Positions 23,201-34,664 are shown, counted from the first letter of the stretch. The stretch: DNA of 64,000 nucleotides from Manihot esculenta (GCF_001659605.2 NC_035169.2:4640110-4704109); one strand, 5' to 3'. The notes: generated by a model not told the origin, from the sequence alone. A program made the numbers and translations.

Positions 23201-23217
23201 GGAGATAAAGGGGCAAT
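23201..23217 (+). promoter_or_regulatory. Polypurine tract of young LTR element
   Basis: GGAGATAAAGGGGCAAT directly precedes the 3' LTR. The same TAAAGGGGCAAT precedes the 3' LTR of the large element (35186-35197, minus strand). Confidence 0.7.
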
Positions 23218-23917
23218 TGATGACTGCTGGATTTCTTCACCCCGGCCTAAAGGCCAGGCCCATGAAAACAGCCCATGATTCGAAGGCTTCAATATTCCCC
23301 TCGAGAGCCAGGTCCAGCCCGCTCAGTCACAGGGCCGGACTCCGCCTAGACTCCTCAATCAAACCGGCCCAAACCTCTCGGCCCAGTAATCAGGCCCTCA
23401 CCAGGCTCAACTTCAGCCCTACCATTCAACCCAGCCCGAAAAGGGGAAAATGACCAAGATGCCCCGCTGGTAGGTCCTTCCGCATGCGTATCAGAGGAGA
23501 ATCATACATATCAGAGGAGAATTAATGGCCGTTACGCATGGAGCAGGCGCCTGACACATCCGTACATACGGAGCTAAGCGACAGAAGACAGCTAGCATTG
23601 TGGCAGAGAGACAGATATATATATATCACAGTAGAGGCCACGCAGGAGGGGCTCTTCTTCTTCATTCTCCTTCCTGGACACCATTTTTATTCTTTCTGTA
23701 ACCCTTGCTTAAATATACTACTCTGAGCCATAAAATCTGACTTGGGCGTCGGAGGGCCTCTGCCGGGGCACACCCGGTAGGCCCCTGACCATTCTTTCTT
23801 ATTTTACAGGTCCTTTCACCAGGAAGAACATGGAGAGACCCATCAGGGAGCCCAACAAGAAAGGACCCAGAAGAAAACCAGATCTACCATGGACCAGGAA
23901 GAGGAAAATATTTATCA
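23218..23917 (+). repeat. 3' LTR of young element
   Basis: 700 bp, identical to the 5' LTR apart from 23439. Followed by the GTATG target duplication. Confidence 0.95.
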
Positions 23918-24064
23918 GTATGTATTTTTAAAAAAATTAAAAAATTAATTAATGAGATTTTATATTACAAGAATTAAATAGTAATATATTTAATAATTAA
24001 AATTAATGAAAAGATTAATTAGTAGATATTTTAAAATCGAAAATATTTTAATTATAGAATATTT
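23918..24064. repeat. Fold-back repeat remnant, right part
   Basis: Continuation of 15330-15883 after the LTR insertion, with phrases such as AATGAAAAGATTAATTAGTAG. Confidence 0.5.
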
Positions 24065-24065
24065 A

Positions 24066-24167
24066 AGATGGCGCTCGATTGCTTGCAGAGATACCAGACT
24101 CCTAGGGAAGGACAATATACTTAGTATAGATGACAATGTAATTACTGAGGTTGAACCTCTAATGTAA
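24066..24167 (+). pseudogene. C-terminal end of an antisense extra ORF of the Tat-like fragment
   Basis: 33 coding-like codons ending in TAA, containing RDTRLLGKDNILSIDDN. An AATAAA lies about 25 bp downstream (near 24191). It sits on the strand opposite to pol, as in the larger element, where an antisense ORF lies at 35966-36702. The 5' part is missing because the fragment starts here. Confidence 0.4.
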
Positions 24168-24949
24168 TTTTGCTCCCTGTAATTATAGATTAATAAATAA
24201 AACGATGATTTTCTTTTCTTATGTTTGTATTATCTTTTCTTTTGTACCCTTTGTTCTTTTGCTTTGAAACTTGATCTCGGCCTGTACTTTGTGTATACTT
24301 AGATTATTTTCCATTCATATTGCCAATCTGCCTGTGTCTCCTTAGTGGTGGAATCCTTCTCTTCTGTTGGACTTATGAAATCTCTCCGATTCAACATAAT
24401 AAAGAAAACCTTTGACAACCAGTGTTTTTATTAATTCCTAAACTTATCTACCTATGGATAACTGTCAAACTAAACTGCTTCTTTTGTAACTTTGCCAACT
24501 ATTTCGGTACGAGCTGAGGACTCGACATCGGGTTAAGTTTTTCACCTCGTGAGTTTTTCTCATTTTGGTGGGGTCAGGTTGTCTTTTGGCTCGTGAGGTC
24601 TTCTTTGCGATGAGCTCGGTCATGCATGATACTTAAAGAAATGACCATGTTCAAGTGCTTGTTCAACCAACGATAATCCGAGCTAACTTAATTCTTGAGG
24701 TCGGATTGGCCTCCCTGGCTTTGTGTTGAGCTCGGTTTGGCTCGTCTGTTCGCGTTTCCATTTTGTTTTAGCTTGGTTTCCTTTGAATTTGTGGTTCGAT
24801 CTCATGCAGCCTAGTTTGAGCCTCAGTCTCTTTGGACCTTCTTGTCGTTTCGGAGCCTTTATGCCTTGTGTAGGATTCGAGATTGACGCCCCTTTTGCTT
24901 TATCCCCTCAGCTCGGTTTTTGGGTGCTGGGGTCAATTTCCGAGGCCAG

Positions 24950-25720
24950 CCCCTTACCTCACTGAAGGCTTGCTCAAGATTCGAGCTCTTTGGCCTTACT
25001 GTCATTTCATCATCTCAGCACAGTTTTATAGATCCGGGAGTCATTTTCCGAGGCTGATAACCCACCTCACTTAGGTCTTGCTCAGGATTCAGGCTCTATG
25101 GCCTTACTGTCGCTTCCGGGTCCTTTGGCCTTGCATGGGATTCAAGCTCTATGGCCTTACCGTCGCTTCGTCATCTCAATTCGGTTTTATGGGTCCGGTG
25201 GTCATTTTCCGATGCCAGTAACCCACCTCACTGAGGTCTTGCTCAGGATTCAGGCTTTTTGGCCTTACTGTCGCTTTCAGGCCCTTTGGCCTTGCATGGG
25301 ATTCAGCCTATATGGCCTTACTGTAGCTTCGTCATCTTAGGTCGATTTTATAGGTCCGGGGGTCATTTTCCGAGGCCGGTAACCCACCTCACTGAGGTCT
25401 TGCTCAGGATTTAGGCTCTTTGGTCTTACTGTCGCTTCCGGACCCTTTGACCTTGCATGGAATTCAGGCTCTATGGCCTTACTGTTGCTTCATCATCTCA
25501 GCTTGGTTTTATGGGTCCGGGGGTCATTTTCCGAGGCCAGTAACGCACCTCACTAAGCTCAGAATTCAGACTTTTTGGCATTACTGTTGCTTTCGGCCCC
25601 TTTGGCCTTGCATGGGATTCAGGCTCTATGGCCTTACTGTCGCTTCGTCATCTCAGCTCGGTTTTAAGGGTCTGGGGGTCATTTTCCGAGGTCGGTAATC
25701 CACCTCACTGAGATCTTCTA
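24950..25720 (-). repeat. Tandem array of ~160-bp units
   Basis: The phrase CACCTCACTGAGGTCTTGCT or a close variant recurs near 25063, 25226, 25386, 25546 and 25702, giving periods of 156-163. Each unit also has two GGCCTTACTGTCGCTTC-like blocks and GTCATTTTCCGAGG. It occupies the same position (between pol and 3' LTR) as the arrays of the other two elements, but with a different unit. Confidence 0.85.
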
Positions 25721-25855
25721 ATGCCTGTTCTTTCTTTTTTGAAGAGAATTTAGACACATAATGGTAGGAATATCTTTGTGTGATAGAAATAGCATCATTT
25801 ATTTCATTCATATTTTCTAAGTACAAGAGTTTTTTCTTCACATTACAAACATTTT

Positions 25856-26210
25856 TTAAGGGAAGTACCTCTTCAGATGCTGAATATTCCAAGGATGGGG
25901 TTCTGGATTTCCCTGCAGGTCTTCAATATGATATACACTGGTCTTGACAACTTTGATTATTCTGAAGGGGTCCTCCCAGGTCGGTGCTAGCTTTCCTACT
26001 GCCGCTCTTTTTCCGGTAGCTTCTAACTTTCTCAGCGCTAAGTCTCCCACCTTTAGGCTTCTTTCCCTGACCTTTTGATTATAGTATCGTATCGCCTTTT
26101 GCTGATAGGCTGCTGTGCGGATTTGCGCTTCGTCTCTAATTTCCTCCTGGGCGTCCAGATCAACCCTCAACTTGTCATCGTTGGTGACTTCGTTATTGAA
26201 CTGAACACGG
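25856..26210 (-). pseudogene. Integrase C-terminus of the Tat-like fragment
   Basis: Open from about 26206 to the TGA at 25856-25858. It includes EEIRDEAQIRTAAYQQKA, VRERSLKVGDLALRKLE and LQGNPEPHPWNIQHLKRYFP. Aligns end to end with the other two pol tails. The rest of pol is missing upstream. Confidence 0.8.
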
Positions 26211-26925
26211 GGTGTCTGGGTCAGGACCGAAAGTGTTGATCTAGTCGTCTGAAAAAGGCTTCACGAGCTTTGGAACAACGCTGTCTTCTTGGGTCTGGCC
26301 TTACCCAGAAATGGTGAGGCCCATCAGTCATTAAATTTTATATTTTTTTATAAAATAAAAAAAATAATAAGTGATAAAAAATCAATGTCTGGGCTTGTTT
26401 TTATTCTTTTATAAGGAATGAGATTGAGAGATTGAGAGATTGAATTTAAAACCTTTTAAGGTTAAACTTAATATATTTATTATGGGTCTAATTCGGTGAG
26501 TGTAATATTGTAGCATTATTTAAAGTCTGTATATTATTTTAAAAATATAAAAATTGATTAGAATTAAACTTAAAAAAAAAATCATTTTATTTTGATTTAA
26601 TTTTATCTATATATGTTTAATTTCAATTTGTAATACATAATAAGTTTATGTATGTATATCATAACCCAAATATTAGGATGAAATAAAAATAATTATAATA
26701 TATGAAATGTTTTTATTTTTTAGAATAGATTGCTATATCTGATCTTGTTATATTTTTTAAATCGAATTAAATTAATTTATATTGAAAATATTTTTATTTA
26801 AAATCGTACTAGAATTAATTTTCTCAAAAAAATAAAAAATTATATTTCAATTCTAATTAACACGACACGAAATTCAAATTATAAGTTATGCATTTCAAAA
26901 TAAAACTAAATCGCGCGCCTCGTAC
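26211..26925 (-). other. 5' end of the locus 2 intron
   Basis: From 26336 AT-rich; nothing coding seen. 26640-26700 matches the donor-proximal intron of loci 1 and 5 (AGGATGAAATAAAAATAATT), with about 200 bp of extra sequence between it and the donor. Confidence 0.5.
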
Positions 26926-27234
26926 CTTTTTGCAGGTGGTTCCATACAATTGAAGCACTCGTCTTCTCTGATCTTCAGAATCAAATTCATCCAGCACATC
27001 CTCAGCATCATAAAGAGCATCCTTAAGCCTAGCCAACCACAACTGCAGTGGAGGGTCATTCACTTGCTTCTCCTCAGCATCCATTAGCACAGCTTTCACA
27101 GTCAACAAGATATCCTCAAGCTTTCTGAGTTCTGCTTTCAAGCCCCATGCAAAACATATCTCTTGGTAGGTATGGGATGCTATCTTCTCCAACACTTTCT
27201 CAGCAATATTAAAAGCCAATGACTCTATTGCCAT
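26926..27234 (-). CDS. CNL disease-resistance protein, exon 1 (coiled-coil domain), locus 2
   Basis: 103 codons from ATG at 27234 to the phase-0 donor AAAAAG|GTACGAGG. Rx-type coiled-coil domain with DAEDVLDEF near residues 77-85. It is assigned to exon 2 at 11772-14000 because both boundaries are in phase 0, the orientation matches and no other NB-ARC exon lies between. Sequence differs from loci 1 and 5 at a few residues (for example PPLQLWLARL). Immediately upstream, homology to the other promoters ends after about 57 bp and a MITE-like repeat takes over, so the TATA box seen at loci 1 and 5 is missing. Whether it is transcribed is open. Confidence 0.92.
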
Positions 27235-27286
27235 TTTTGTGGATTTTGATTTTTATCTGAGTGTGAACTGAGATAGATAACAAAAT

Positions 27287-27631
27287 TTGAATCAAATCGA
27301 ATCGATTTTGATCATAAATCAAATCGAACCAGTTTCATTCGATTCGATTTGAATTTTTAATTATTTTTTTATTTTTTCACTTTGTGTATTATTTTAAAAT
27401 TTAATTAAAATATTTTAACCTTAATATGATTTAATCTCTCCATATTATTGAAAATAATATATTATTATCATTTATTAATTCGGTTTGATTTTTTTAATTT
27501 TTTTATTAAAATATAATCAAACCGAAATAACCAAAATTTTTAAAATTGAAAATCGAACTGAACTAAATTTTTAAATTAATTCGATTCGATCAATTTTTTC
27601 GATTTGAACCGAATATTACTCCTCCCTAAAT
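27287..27631. mobile_element. Truncated MITE-like element A in the locus 2 promoter
   Basis: Related to 8012-8383: shares AAATCAAATCGAATCGATTTTG-type sequence and the end TTTTTTCGATTTGAACCGAATA. The other terminal inverted repeat is missing. It replaces about 230 bp that loci 1 and 5 have here (1158-1388 at locus 1), including the TATA box. Confidence 0.6.
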
Positions 27632-30600
27632 ACAATATTGAATTAAACTTCATGTAAAAAATATTTTTCATTTAATAAAAAAATTAAGTTTCTTTTAAAG
27701 AATATGAATTTTTTTTTTTAAAGGCTAAGTGATTTTTATATTTTAATAATTTTATTAAAGCCATTGTATATTTTATATATAATTATTAACGTCGTTTCTT
27801 TTTAAATATTTTTTTCAACAATGAAAAGTAAATTATTTTTTAAAAAAACTCACGAAAATTATTTTCTGGGATATTTTCTTTGGTCCATTCTCTTGTTTGC
27901 CTTGTTACAAGTGTTTCATATCCTAATGGCTAACTTTTTTAGTAATGAAATATATTTCTTCATAAAATTTTAAATTAAAGGGGTATTATATAAAAAAAAT
28001 TTTAATGTTTACTATAATTAATATTTATATCTAATATTTTGAATTTTAAATAGTAAATTAAATTTTTTTATTTTATTTAATTATAGATAAAAGGATTAAA
28101 TTGAATTTGAAAAAATTAATGGTAAATTATAATATAGTTTTAAAAATTTTATATTATTAATAAAATATAATTTTTTAATTTAAATTTTATATTAAAATTA
28201 AATATATTTTATATTTATTTTATGTAATAATATTATTATAAAAATAAATTTTTATCATATAAAACATTACATATAAATAATATATTAAAATATTTTATTG
28301 AATATTTATATTTGATATTATAAATTATGTGTATATTTTTTATATTTAAAAAATTTTATTTTTTATGAATTTTTAAATAAAATAAAATATTATATATTTT
28401 AAATTATAATTTTCTTATATTTTAAATTTTTATTAATATCTATGATATTATATAAAAGTGAAAATAAGGAGTGAATAATGAAATTAATAAAAACTGATAT
28501 TGTTATAATAAAAATATGTATTTAAATCTTCATTTATTATTTAAATAAAATTTTAGAGATTATATTATAATTTAATATAGTTTATATAAATTTAATTTAA
28601 TTTTTTTAGTTATAATTATAATAAATTAAAAATATTTAATTTTATAAATATAAATGTAAATCAATATCCCCAAATTAAAATATGTAAATTGTGTTTTTTT
28701 ATTTTTAACAATTTTTTATTATATTATTGGCATATGTAATTATTGGTTTATGAATCTAATTTAATGAGTTTCTTAAAAGATAAAGTATAACGTAGTTTTG
28801 AGATAATCAAAATGCCTTTATTTTGTTTTTTTTTGCTAATAATAATTTGATCTTAACGTTTGATTTTGTTAACAGATTAATACCTACAGTCTAACTTGAT
28901 TAATAGCTCCATTGACTACTTTCATTTTAAAATAATTTATTTTATAATTTTTTATCAACATAATATGTAATATTTAAACCTAATTTTTTTATTTTAATAA
29001 TTATATATTTCATCTAAATACAATTTAAAATACTTTTTTTAATAATTATAAAAATAATTGATTAATTAAATTTATATGCAAACACTGTTTTATTAATAAT
29101 TAAATTATTTCAATTTAAACATAAATTAAATTAACAAAATCAAATTTTAAAGACTAAAAATAAATTACAGAAATCTCAATTCTCACGGGACTTTTCCCAA
29201 TTCTTATTTCAAAAAAGACGAATTAATATGGGACTTTTGACACATCTCAATGACAAAAATTTTCATCAATATTAACTATACGGCCGCGTAGACTTAATTT
29301 AACATTCTGATGATAAAACATAAAATCATTAATTATTCATTTTAAATTATATATTTTTTACGGTTAGCTTCCAATACCATAGTGCATACAAATTTCAATT
29401 AATAAACTAAAATTCATGGTATATTTTTTATACCGTTTAATTCTTTAATAAATACATTACTAATAATTTAAGTAACAGTATCTTCATAAAAATATGTTAC
29501 AGCAGGTTGACAATGATTTAAAATTGTTATAAAAAAATTTATGTAAATGATATATTTTAATAAAAAATTATTTTATATTTAATAAAATTATAATTTTAAC
29601 TACACTTTTTATCCGTCACACAAAATAATTAAATCACTACTTAGTTTTAACAAGAAAAAAAAATATATAATAATCCCATTGTAAACAAGCAATAGAAAAA
29701 CCACATTCTAAAAATGAAAGAAATTACAATATTAATCCCATTGATGTGGATCCAATTCATCCTCACGTTTTTTCCTTCCAGAAATTAGTTCTTTATGCAT
29801 CCACTGCTTTCTTCTAAATATTCCAAGATTTAAATTAATGCTACAGTATAACATGATCTTTCCAACTTGATTCTTTAAATCACATATAAAAACATTAATG
29901 CCAAAGAAACCATAAACACACCTGAATCTGACTCACATTTATTTGATTCATTCAGTATAGGCAACAGCATTTGTCAATCAAACCCATTTCCAGGAAAGAC
30001 TACGCAAATAAAAAGAAACAAAGATCCCATCATCTCAACTGATCATGGCTGTATTGGGGTACTAAAACCAGACAAAACATTACCAATAAAAGGCATTAGC
30101 TATAAATAACGCAGATGATCACCAGCTAAAATTACTTCACAATGAAGTTCTGGCGACTGATTGGATTCATCACAACTGGAGAACATATTCATCTATGTTA
30201 TTAAAAAACAAAAACAAACAACATCCCAAGCTTTCTCAATGGTGTGGGCTTTTACCACATTTCCGAAAGCTTTAGATCTGACTCTTAAGTTCAACTCGGC
30301 TGTGGTTCTCAGGAAATCTAGAATTGAAAAAGAACTGAATTTATAGAAATCAAGCTAAATTTATGTTACTTCTTGATCTGATTCCAGTTCTTTACCAAAA
30401 TCTGAATATAAAACAAATATAACCTGAACCAAAGCCAAAACCTAGTGAACAAATATATATGCAATTACAATGAATTTCATTATAATTAATTAGGGGGTAA
30501 ATTTTACCCATGGTACCTAAACTTCAATTGAAGTAACCAAAAAACCACATTTCACCTATTAGCGAGTTTAGAGGTTAAAATAAGTTAATTTATTATTTAA

Positions 30601-30700
30601 TTTTTAAATACAGTTAAATATTACTTCAATATCCTCATGTAAAAATATCTCTTCTCTCATTCATCCCTTTTCCCTCCCACCCAGTTGTCCTCCACCCATT
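27632..30700. other. AT-rich intergenic region
   Basis: About 27640-27780 resembles 1370-1590 upstream of locus 1. The rest is very AT-rich up to about 29700, then of mixed composition with no frame that I can defend. Open frame 30161-30346 has no recognisable feature. Confidence 0.5.
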
Positions 30701-30716
30701 CTCTAAATGAACTCTT

Positions 30717-30788
30717 TCATAAAGCTTCTTCAGCACCACTGAGCTTAATGAAGTCGGGCAAAATATTGAAGCAATCTTCCAGAGTATA
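30717..30788 (-). CDS. Candidate last exon of an unrecognised host gene
   Basis: Acceptor CAATTCAAG|TATACTC at 30789, then 23 coding-like codons (YTLEDCFNILPDFIKLSG...) to a TGA at 30717-30719. It joins in phase 0, across a 74-bp intron (30789-30862), to the exon-like stretch at 30863-30986. I do not recognise the protein. The plus strand is also partly open here (the frame ending ELKKK-stop), so the strand is not certain. Confidence 0.3.
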   Translation of the reverse strand, partial: YTLEDCFNILPDFIKLSGAEEAL

Positions 30789-30862
30789 CTTGAATTGAAA
30801 AAGAAATAAATAACAGAAGGGAAAAAGCTAATTCCTAATTATGATGTGATGTAGCTATTTAC

Positions 30863-30986
30863 CATGAGGTCAAGCTTCTGCAATGGTGGTATAACTGAGA
30901 TCTTTTGCCAAAACAAAAGACACCTCTCACAGACATTCAACTCCAGAGATCCAAAACCCCTATCATCTCAGTGGGTCAACCACTGT
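30863..30986 (-). pseudogene. Candidate penultimate exon of the same gene, with an in-frame stop
   Basis: Contains SLELNVCERCLLFWQKIS and LQKLDLM before a good donor (ATG|GTAAATAG at 30862). An acceptor-like TTACCTTTAG is at 30987. A TGA lies in the same frame shortly after the acceptor, so either the true acceptor is further in or the gene is broken. The opposite strand is open too (30864-31097). Confidence 0.25.
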
Positions 30987-31989
30987 CTAAAGGTAAAAAA
31001 CTCCCTCTCAAGGTTTAGTTTCTCAGATTTCATCATTCTCTATTTGGGACACTTGCTAGCTGATGAATGTGTAGAATACTTTGCTTCAATGTTATAGTAG
31101 TTGATGCTTTTTTTTTTATGGGCTCCATGGAATGGTTTGTGTAAAGATAGATTTATGAAGTGGGCCTCGGTAAATTTCACAATCTAATGGATGGAAAATT
31201 GAGCTGAAGGGAAGCTTTATTCTATTGAAGGAAGATAGTATTGGTTTAATAAGGGTGTTCTGAGTATCTCAGTAAGCGGTCTGAAAACCTTTTACAATAT
31301 GTTTGGATGGAGCGAAAGGAGTTTTTAAAATGAAGATAAACTAATGGAAAGTAAGGTAATAAAACCTCTATAACCCACCAATTTGGTACTTTGGAAAAGT
31401 GAGTTTTTGGAGGTTCTAAACGTCTGGAAACCTTACCTCCTTTAAACTAATAAAAAAAAAAGTCTCCCAAACAAACTCACTACTTTACAAATCCACATCT
31501 TACTTCCAAAACATCCACCCAAACAAATTAATGTTTTTGGAATTTCTCAACACGTGTTACAGGGATTTAGAATGAGAAATGGGTGACATTGGCAATTGAA
31601 TTAAAAATGTTTCAATCTTTTTAGCAGTTCAACTTATTGTCTGGAGCTTGAAAATTAATGGCTGAACTGTTGTGAGTCATCATTTCTATATGATATCATA
31701 GCAAGGAAATTTGCAATTGAAGAAAAAGTTGAGATAAGAATTTTTGTGCAGTTATTATAAAAAATGCAAATCCCAGAATTTACAGTATATAAGTAACATC
31801 ACCATTTGATGTTTTGTGATTAAGATTGTTCATTTCTCTATGAATATTTGTTTACATTTTGGAGTTCTAATTTTATTGTTTTCCATTGTTAATTTTGATT
31901 GTGTTATCCAGATACATTGCCAGAGCCCAGAGGTGATAATGTTGTTGTGTAGATTTAAGCCTTTTTTATATATTTTTTTTCTTTTGGTA

Positions 31990-32155
31990 ATGGTTTTGTA
32001 GATTAACCGGCTTTCTTTGGACATGAAGGTAGATACTTTTGATAAATTAGCTGACAACTTTGGGGCTACATGACAAGCTTCTTTTTGTCTGTATGTTTGG
32101 AGGAAGTATAACAGGTTTCTAGTTGATATTGCTATCATGCCTTCTTTGAAATAAG
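31990..32155 (+). pseudogene. Coding-like plus-strand stretch, unrecognised
   Basis: After an acceptor-like TTTTGTAG, the plus strand reads INRLSLDMKVDTFDKLADNF, meets a TGA near 32070, then continues with SFCLYVWRKYNRFLVDIAIM in the same frame to a TAA. Amino-acid composition is protein-like. No family recognised; it may be a relic of a gene overlapping the candidate minus-strand gene. Confidence 0.2.
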
Positions 32156-32882
32156 TTCTCTGCATATTTTCCTTTTTCAATCATTTGTATGATTTAACTG
32201 AAACCTAATCCAACATATCCCACCAATCTGCTTATTGACCTATAGCCTAAGAATAAGGAAGTCGATTCCCTTATATCTTAACTGTGCATAAGGAACTCAA
32301 AATCTATAGACTACAAGTGATGTGTTGCAAGGTGTTTCGACCAATTGAAATGCTAAAATAGTAGCATCCGATAATATGTTATATTCTTCTCTGTATATTA
32401 ATTTACGGATTTACATAATTTATTTCATTGGGCAGAAATCTCCCCTATTAGAATAATATAAAAAAGACCATACAACTCATGAATCTCAAACACCACTGCC
32501 ATCCTAGAGTGAAGAAAAAATGCAAATGCCGTCACTTATGAAAATTGAGCTCAAATATTCACATAGAAAAAGTGGATCCAGGGAAAACAAATCTTAACAA
32601 AGGAAAGCAAGTCCACAAACAACCCAAATAAAACAGTAGATGATGTAATGTAAGCCACAATCTCAGCAAATCAGAAAACCCCGAATATTAGCAATCTATG
32701 AATCTGAACACCCAAAGTTAACAATCTTTGAATCTGAAAACCCAAAATTAACAATCTCAGCAAATCCTCTGAATCCGATACTTCAATATCAAGACATAAT
32801 CGAAAATGAAGTGCTTAGAGAACCAGCAAAACTGAGAAAGTAATAAAATTAACAACCTCCGCAAATCTGAAAACCCACTAAC

Positions 32883-33084
32883 CTGCGGTGATGTAATCGG
32901 GACCGTGAGTGGACGTTGAAGGATTATGAGCAATTAAACACACACTAACCTGAAATCCAAACCACAAGAACACAAATCTCAGCAACCTCGAACCCATAGA
33001 ATCCCAAACCCACAAACATAGCAACACAAACCAAGAGAAACATAACCTGCAGAAACAGTAGCAGCGGGGGCAACTGAGAGGAGC

Positions 33085-33129
<45 letters not shown>

Positions 33130-33190
33130 CGAAGAGCCGGGGGGTGAGATCGAGAGGAGAGGGAGGGAGACCGATTGTCAGGGTTTAGAA
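32883..33190 (-). other. Candidate 5' end of a minus-strand host gene with (GA)n leader
   Basis: The minus strand starts with CTAAACCCTGAC, a telo-box-like plant promoter motif, then a (CT)n leader with no ATG, and a donor TTTCTGCAG|GTTATG at 33047. A 97-bp intron (32950-33046) ends GGATTTCAG, followed by a 67-nt exon (32883-32949) with SVCLIAHNPSTSTHGPDYIT and another donor, GCAG|GTTAGTGG. This has the layout of a real plant 5' end. Downstream exons are not securely found; 30717-30986 may belong to it. Confidence 0.35.
33086..33126 (+). repeat. (GA)n microsatellite
   Basis: About twenty GA units. On the minus strand it is a CT-rich leader of the candidate gene. Confidence 0.95.
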
Positions 33191-33229
33191 TGTTTGTTTC
33201 TACTTTGACGTTTTTACTAGGAAGAATTA

Positions 33230-34664
33230 TTATTTAGGTACCATATAATTACAAAATTTATGAGTTAATTTATCAATTTAACAAAATATCTGAAAAATAA
33301 TTTATATTTAAAAAAAAAATTTTAATATATTTTTTAAATAATTTATTTTTTATTATTTAATTTTAATTTAAAAATAAATTTTATTAATAAATTTATATAT
33401 AAAAGTTTTAATAAAAATTTTTTGATGAAAAATTATTTTTTTAAAATAATTTATTTTTTATTAACTAAATTTTTTAAATATTTTATAGATTAAAAAATAT
33501 TAAAAAATATTTTTATAAAATAAACATAGTCCAAAACATTATTAGTGTTATAAAAACTCTCATTAATTTATGCTATGAGTACTTTTATTATTAGCAATCA
33601 AGAATTTCATGGTTTTATTGAAAATATAAAGTAATTTCCTATAAATTAATTCTTTAATATATTCTTATGGTTTTTTTATCTTATCTATGATTATAATAAT
33701 TTGTTCATATGTTTAATATTATTTATAATTTTTTAAATGAGATGTTAAGAATAAATTTGGTATTTAGTATAAAGAAAAAAGAAAAGGTAATTTCAACTCT
33801 TTTTATTTAGTAAAATTTTCTTTTATATTTTATAACAAAATTTGAATTTAAATATTTATAAATTTCTATGGTATTTTATTTATTTCAATAGTTATTGAAC
33901 TCTTTTCTAAGATTTAAATAATTTATTTTTTAATTTATAAATAGAGATTTAATGCCGTTATAGTTTTAGGGATTAAGTGACTATTTTAAAAAATTTGTGG
34001 ATTTAAATAGTTATTATAAAATATTTAAAAGTTTATATGAACCTTTTTTTTTAAGAGTTTAAATGATTTTTTAGTAATTTTTGAAGGGTTTAAAAGAATT
34101 TTTTTGCTCTTCTTTAAAATATTGTTTATAAAAGCAATAATAAAATCATAAAATTTATATTTAAATAATTTTTATTAGCATAGTAGTTATATAAAGATAA
34201 TGATCACTTTCATAAATTTAGTGTCGTATTAACATATGTAAACTAATAATAAATATTATTATTATTGTTATTATTATTATTATTAGAATGACAGATATAT
34301 ATAGCATATGAATATTAACAACAAAGTAATATAGAGAAGGGAAGATATACATATTAGAAAAAATATTATTTAATTCTTATAATATAAAAATTTATTAGCT
34401 AGTTCTTCTATTTTAAAAAATATATTTAAATATTCTTAACATTATAAAAAAATTTACTATACTTTTTTCATTAATTTTGACGGTAATTATTTTATTATTT
34501 AATTTTTATAATTTAAAAAAATTTATGAGTTGGTCTTTTAAATTTTTAAAAAAAATTATTAATTAGCCCCTTAATATTAAGAGTATTTTAGACTTTTTAT
34601 AATATGATTAAAACTAACGGAGAGACTAACTAGTAAATTTTTTAAAATATTAAGAATATTTTAA
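33230..34664. other. AT-rich intergenic region with fold-back repeat remnant
   Basis: No coding signal. An (ATT)n tract is near 34255-34285. From about 34370 to 34664 the sequence has family B phrases (GAGAGACTAACTAGTAAATT), ending where the large LTR element starts. Confidence 0.6.

Larger units (their letters stand above)
15884..23917 (+). mobile_element. Young non-autonomous Ty3/gypsy (Tat-like) LTR element
   Basis: 8034 bp, flanked by GTATG at 15879-15883 and 23918-23922. The LTRs are 700 bp each (15884-16583, 23218-23917) and differ at one base that I could find (16105 G, 23439 A). The primer-binding site TGGCGCCGTCTGTGGGAA lies at 16586-16603 and a purine-rich tract before the right LTR at 23201-23217. 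There is no gag, RT or integrase core; only a 72-codon stub of the integrase C-terminus remains. The middle is foreign-looking sequence with exon-like pieces and the 3' third is tandem arrays. The LTR start TGATGACTGCTGGATTTCT matches the LTR of the larger element at 34665-45133 almost exactly. An element of that kind may have supplied proteins in trans. It lies antisense to the host CNL gene. Confidence 0.9.
24065..26210 (-). mobile_element. 3' fragment of a Tat-like Ty3/gypsy element
   Basis: On the minus strand, order is: end of integrase (26210-25856), tandem array (25720-24950), untranslated region, and the end of an antisense ORF (24066-24167, plus strand). No LTR is present on either side and homology to the other two elements ends abruptly near 26205 and 24065. 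It is therefore a broken piece, not a complete insertion. The stretch 26211-26335 beyond it looks like other G+C-rich transposon sequence and is not assigned. Confidence 0.75.
14001..26925 (-). other. 12.9-kb transposon-filled intron of CNL locus 2
   Basis: Bounded by donor AAAAAG|GTACGAGG at 26925 and acceptor TTACAG at 14001, both in phase 0 and identical in context to locus 5, whose intron is only 2737 bp. It contains AT-rich sequence (14001-15330), fold-back repeat remains (15330-15883, 23918-24064), a complete young LTR element (15884-23917), and a fragment of a related element (24065-26210). Most of the extra length is therefore insertion. That the two exons still belong to one transcript is inferred from matching phase and from the absence of any other partner. 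Confidence 0.75.
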
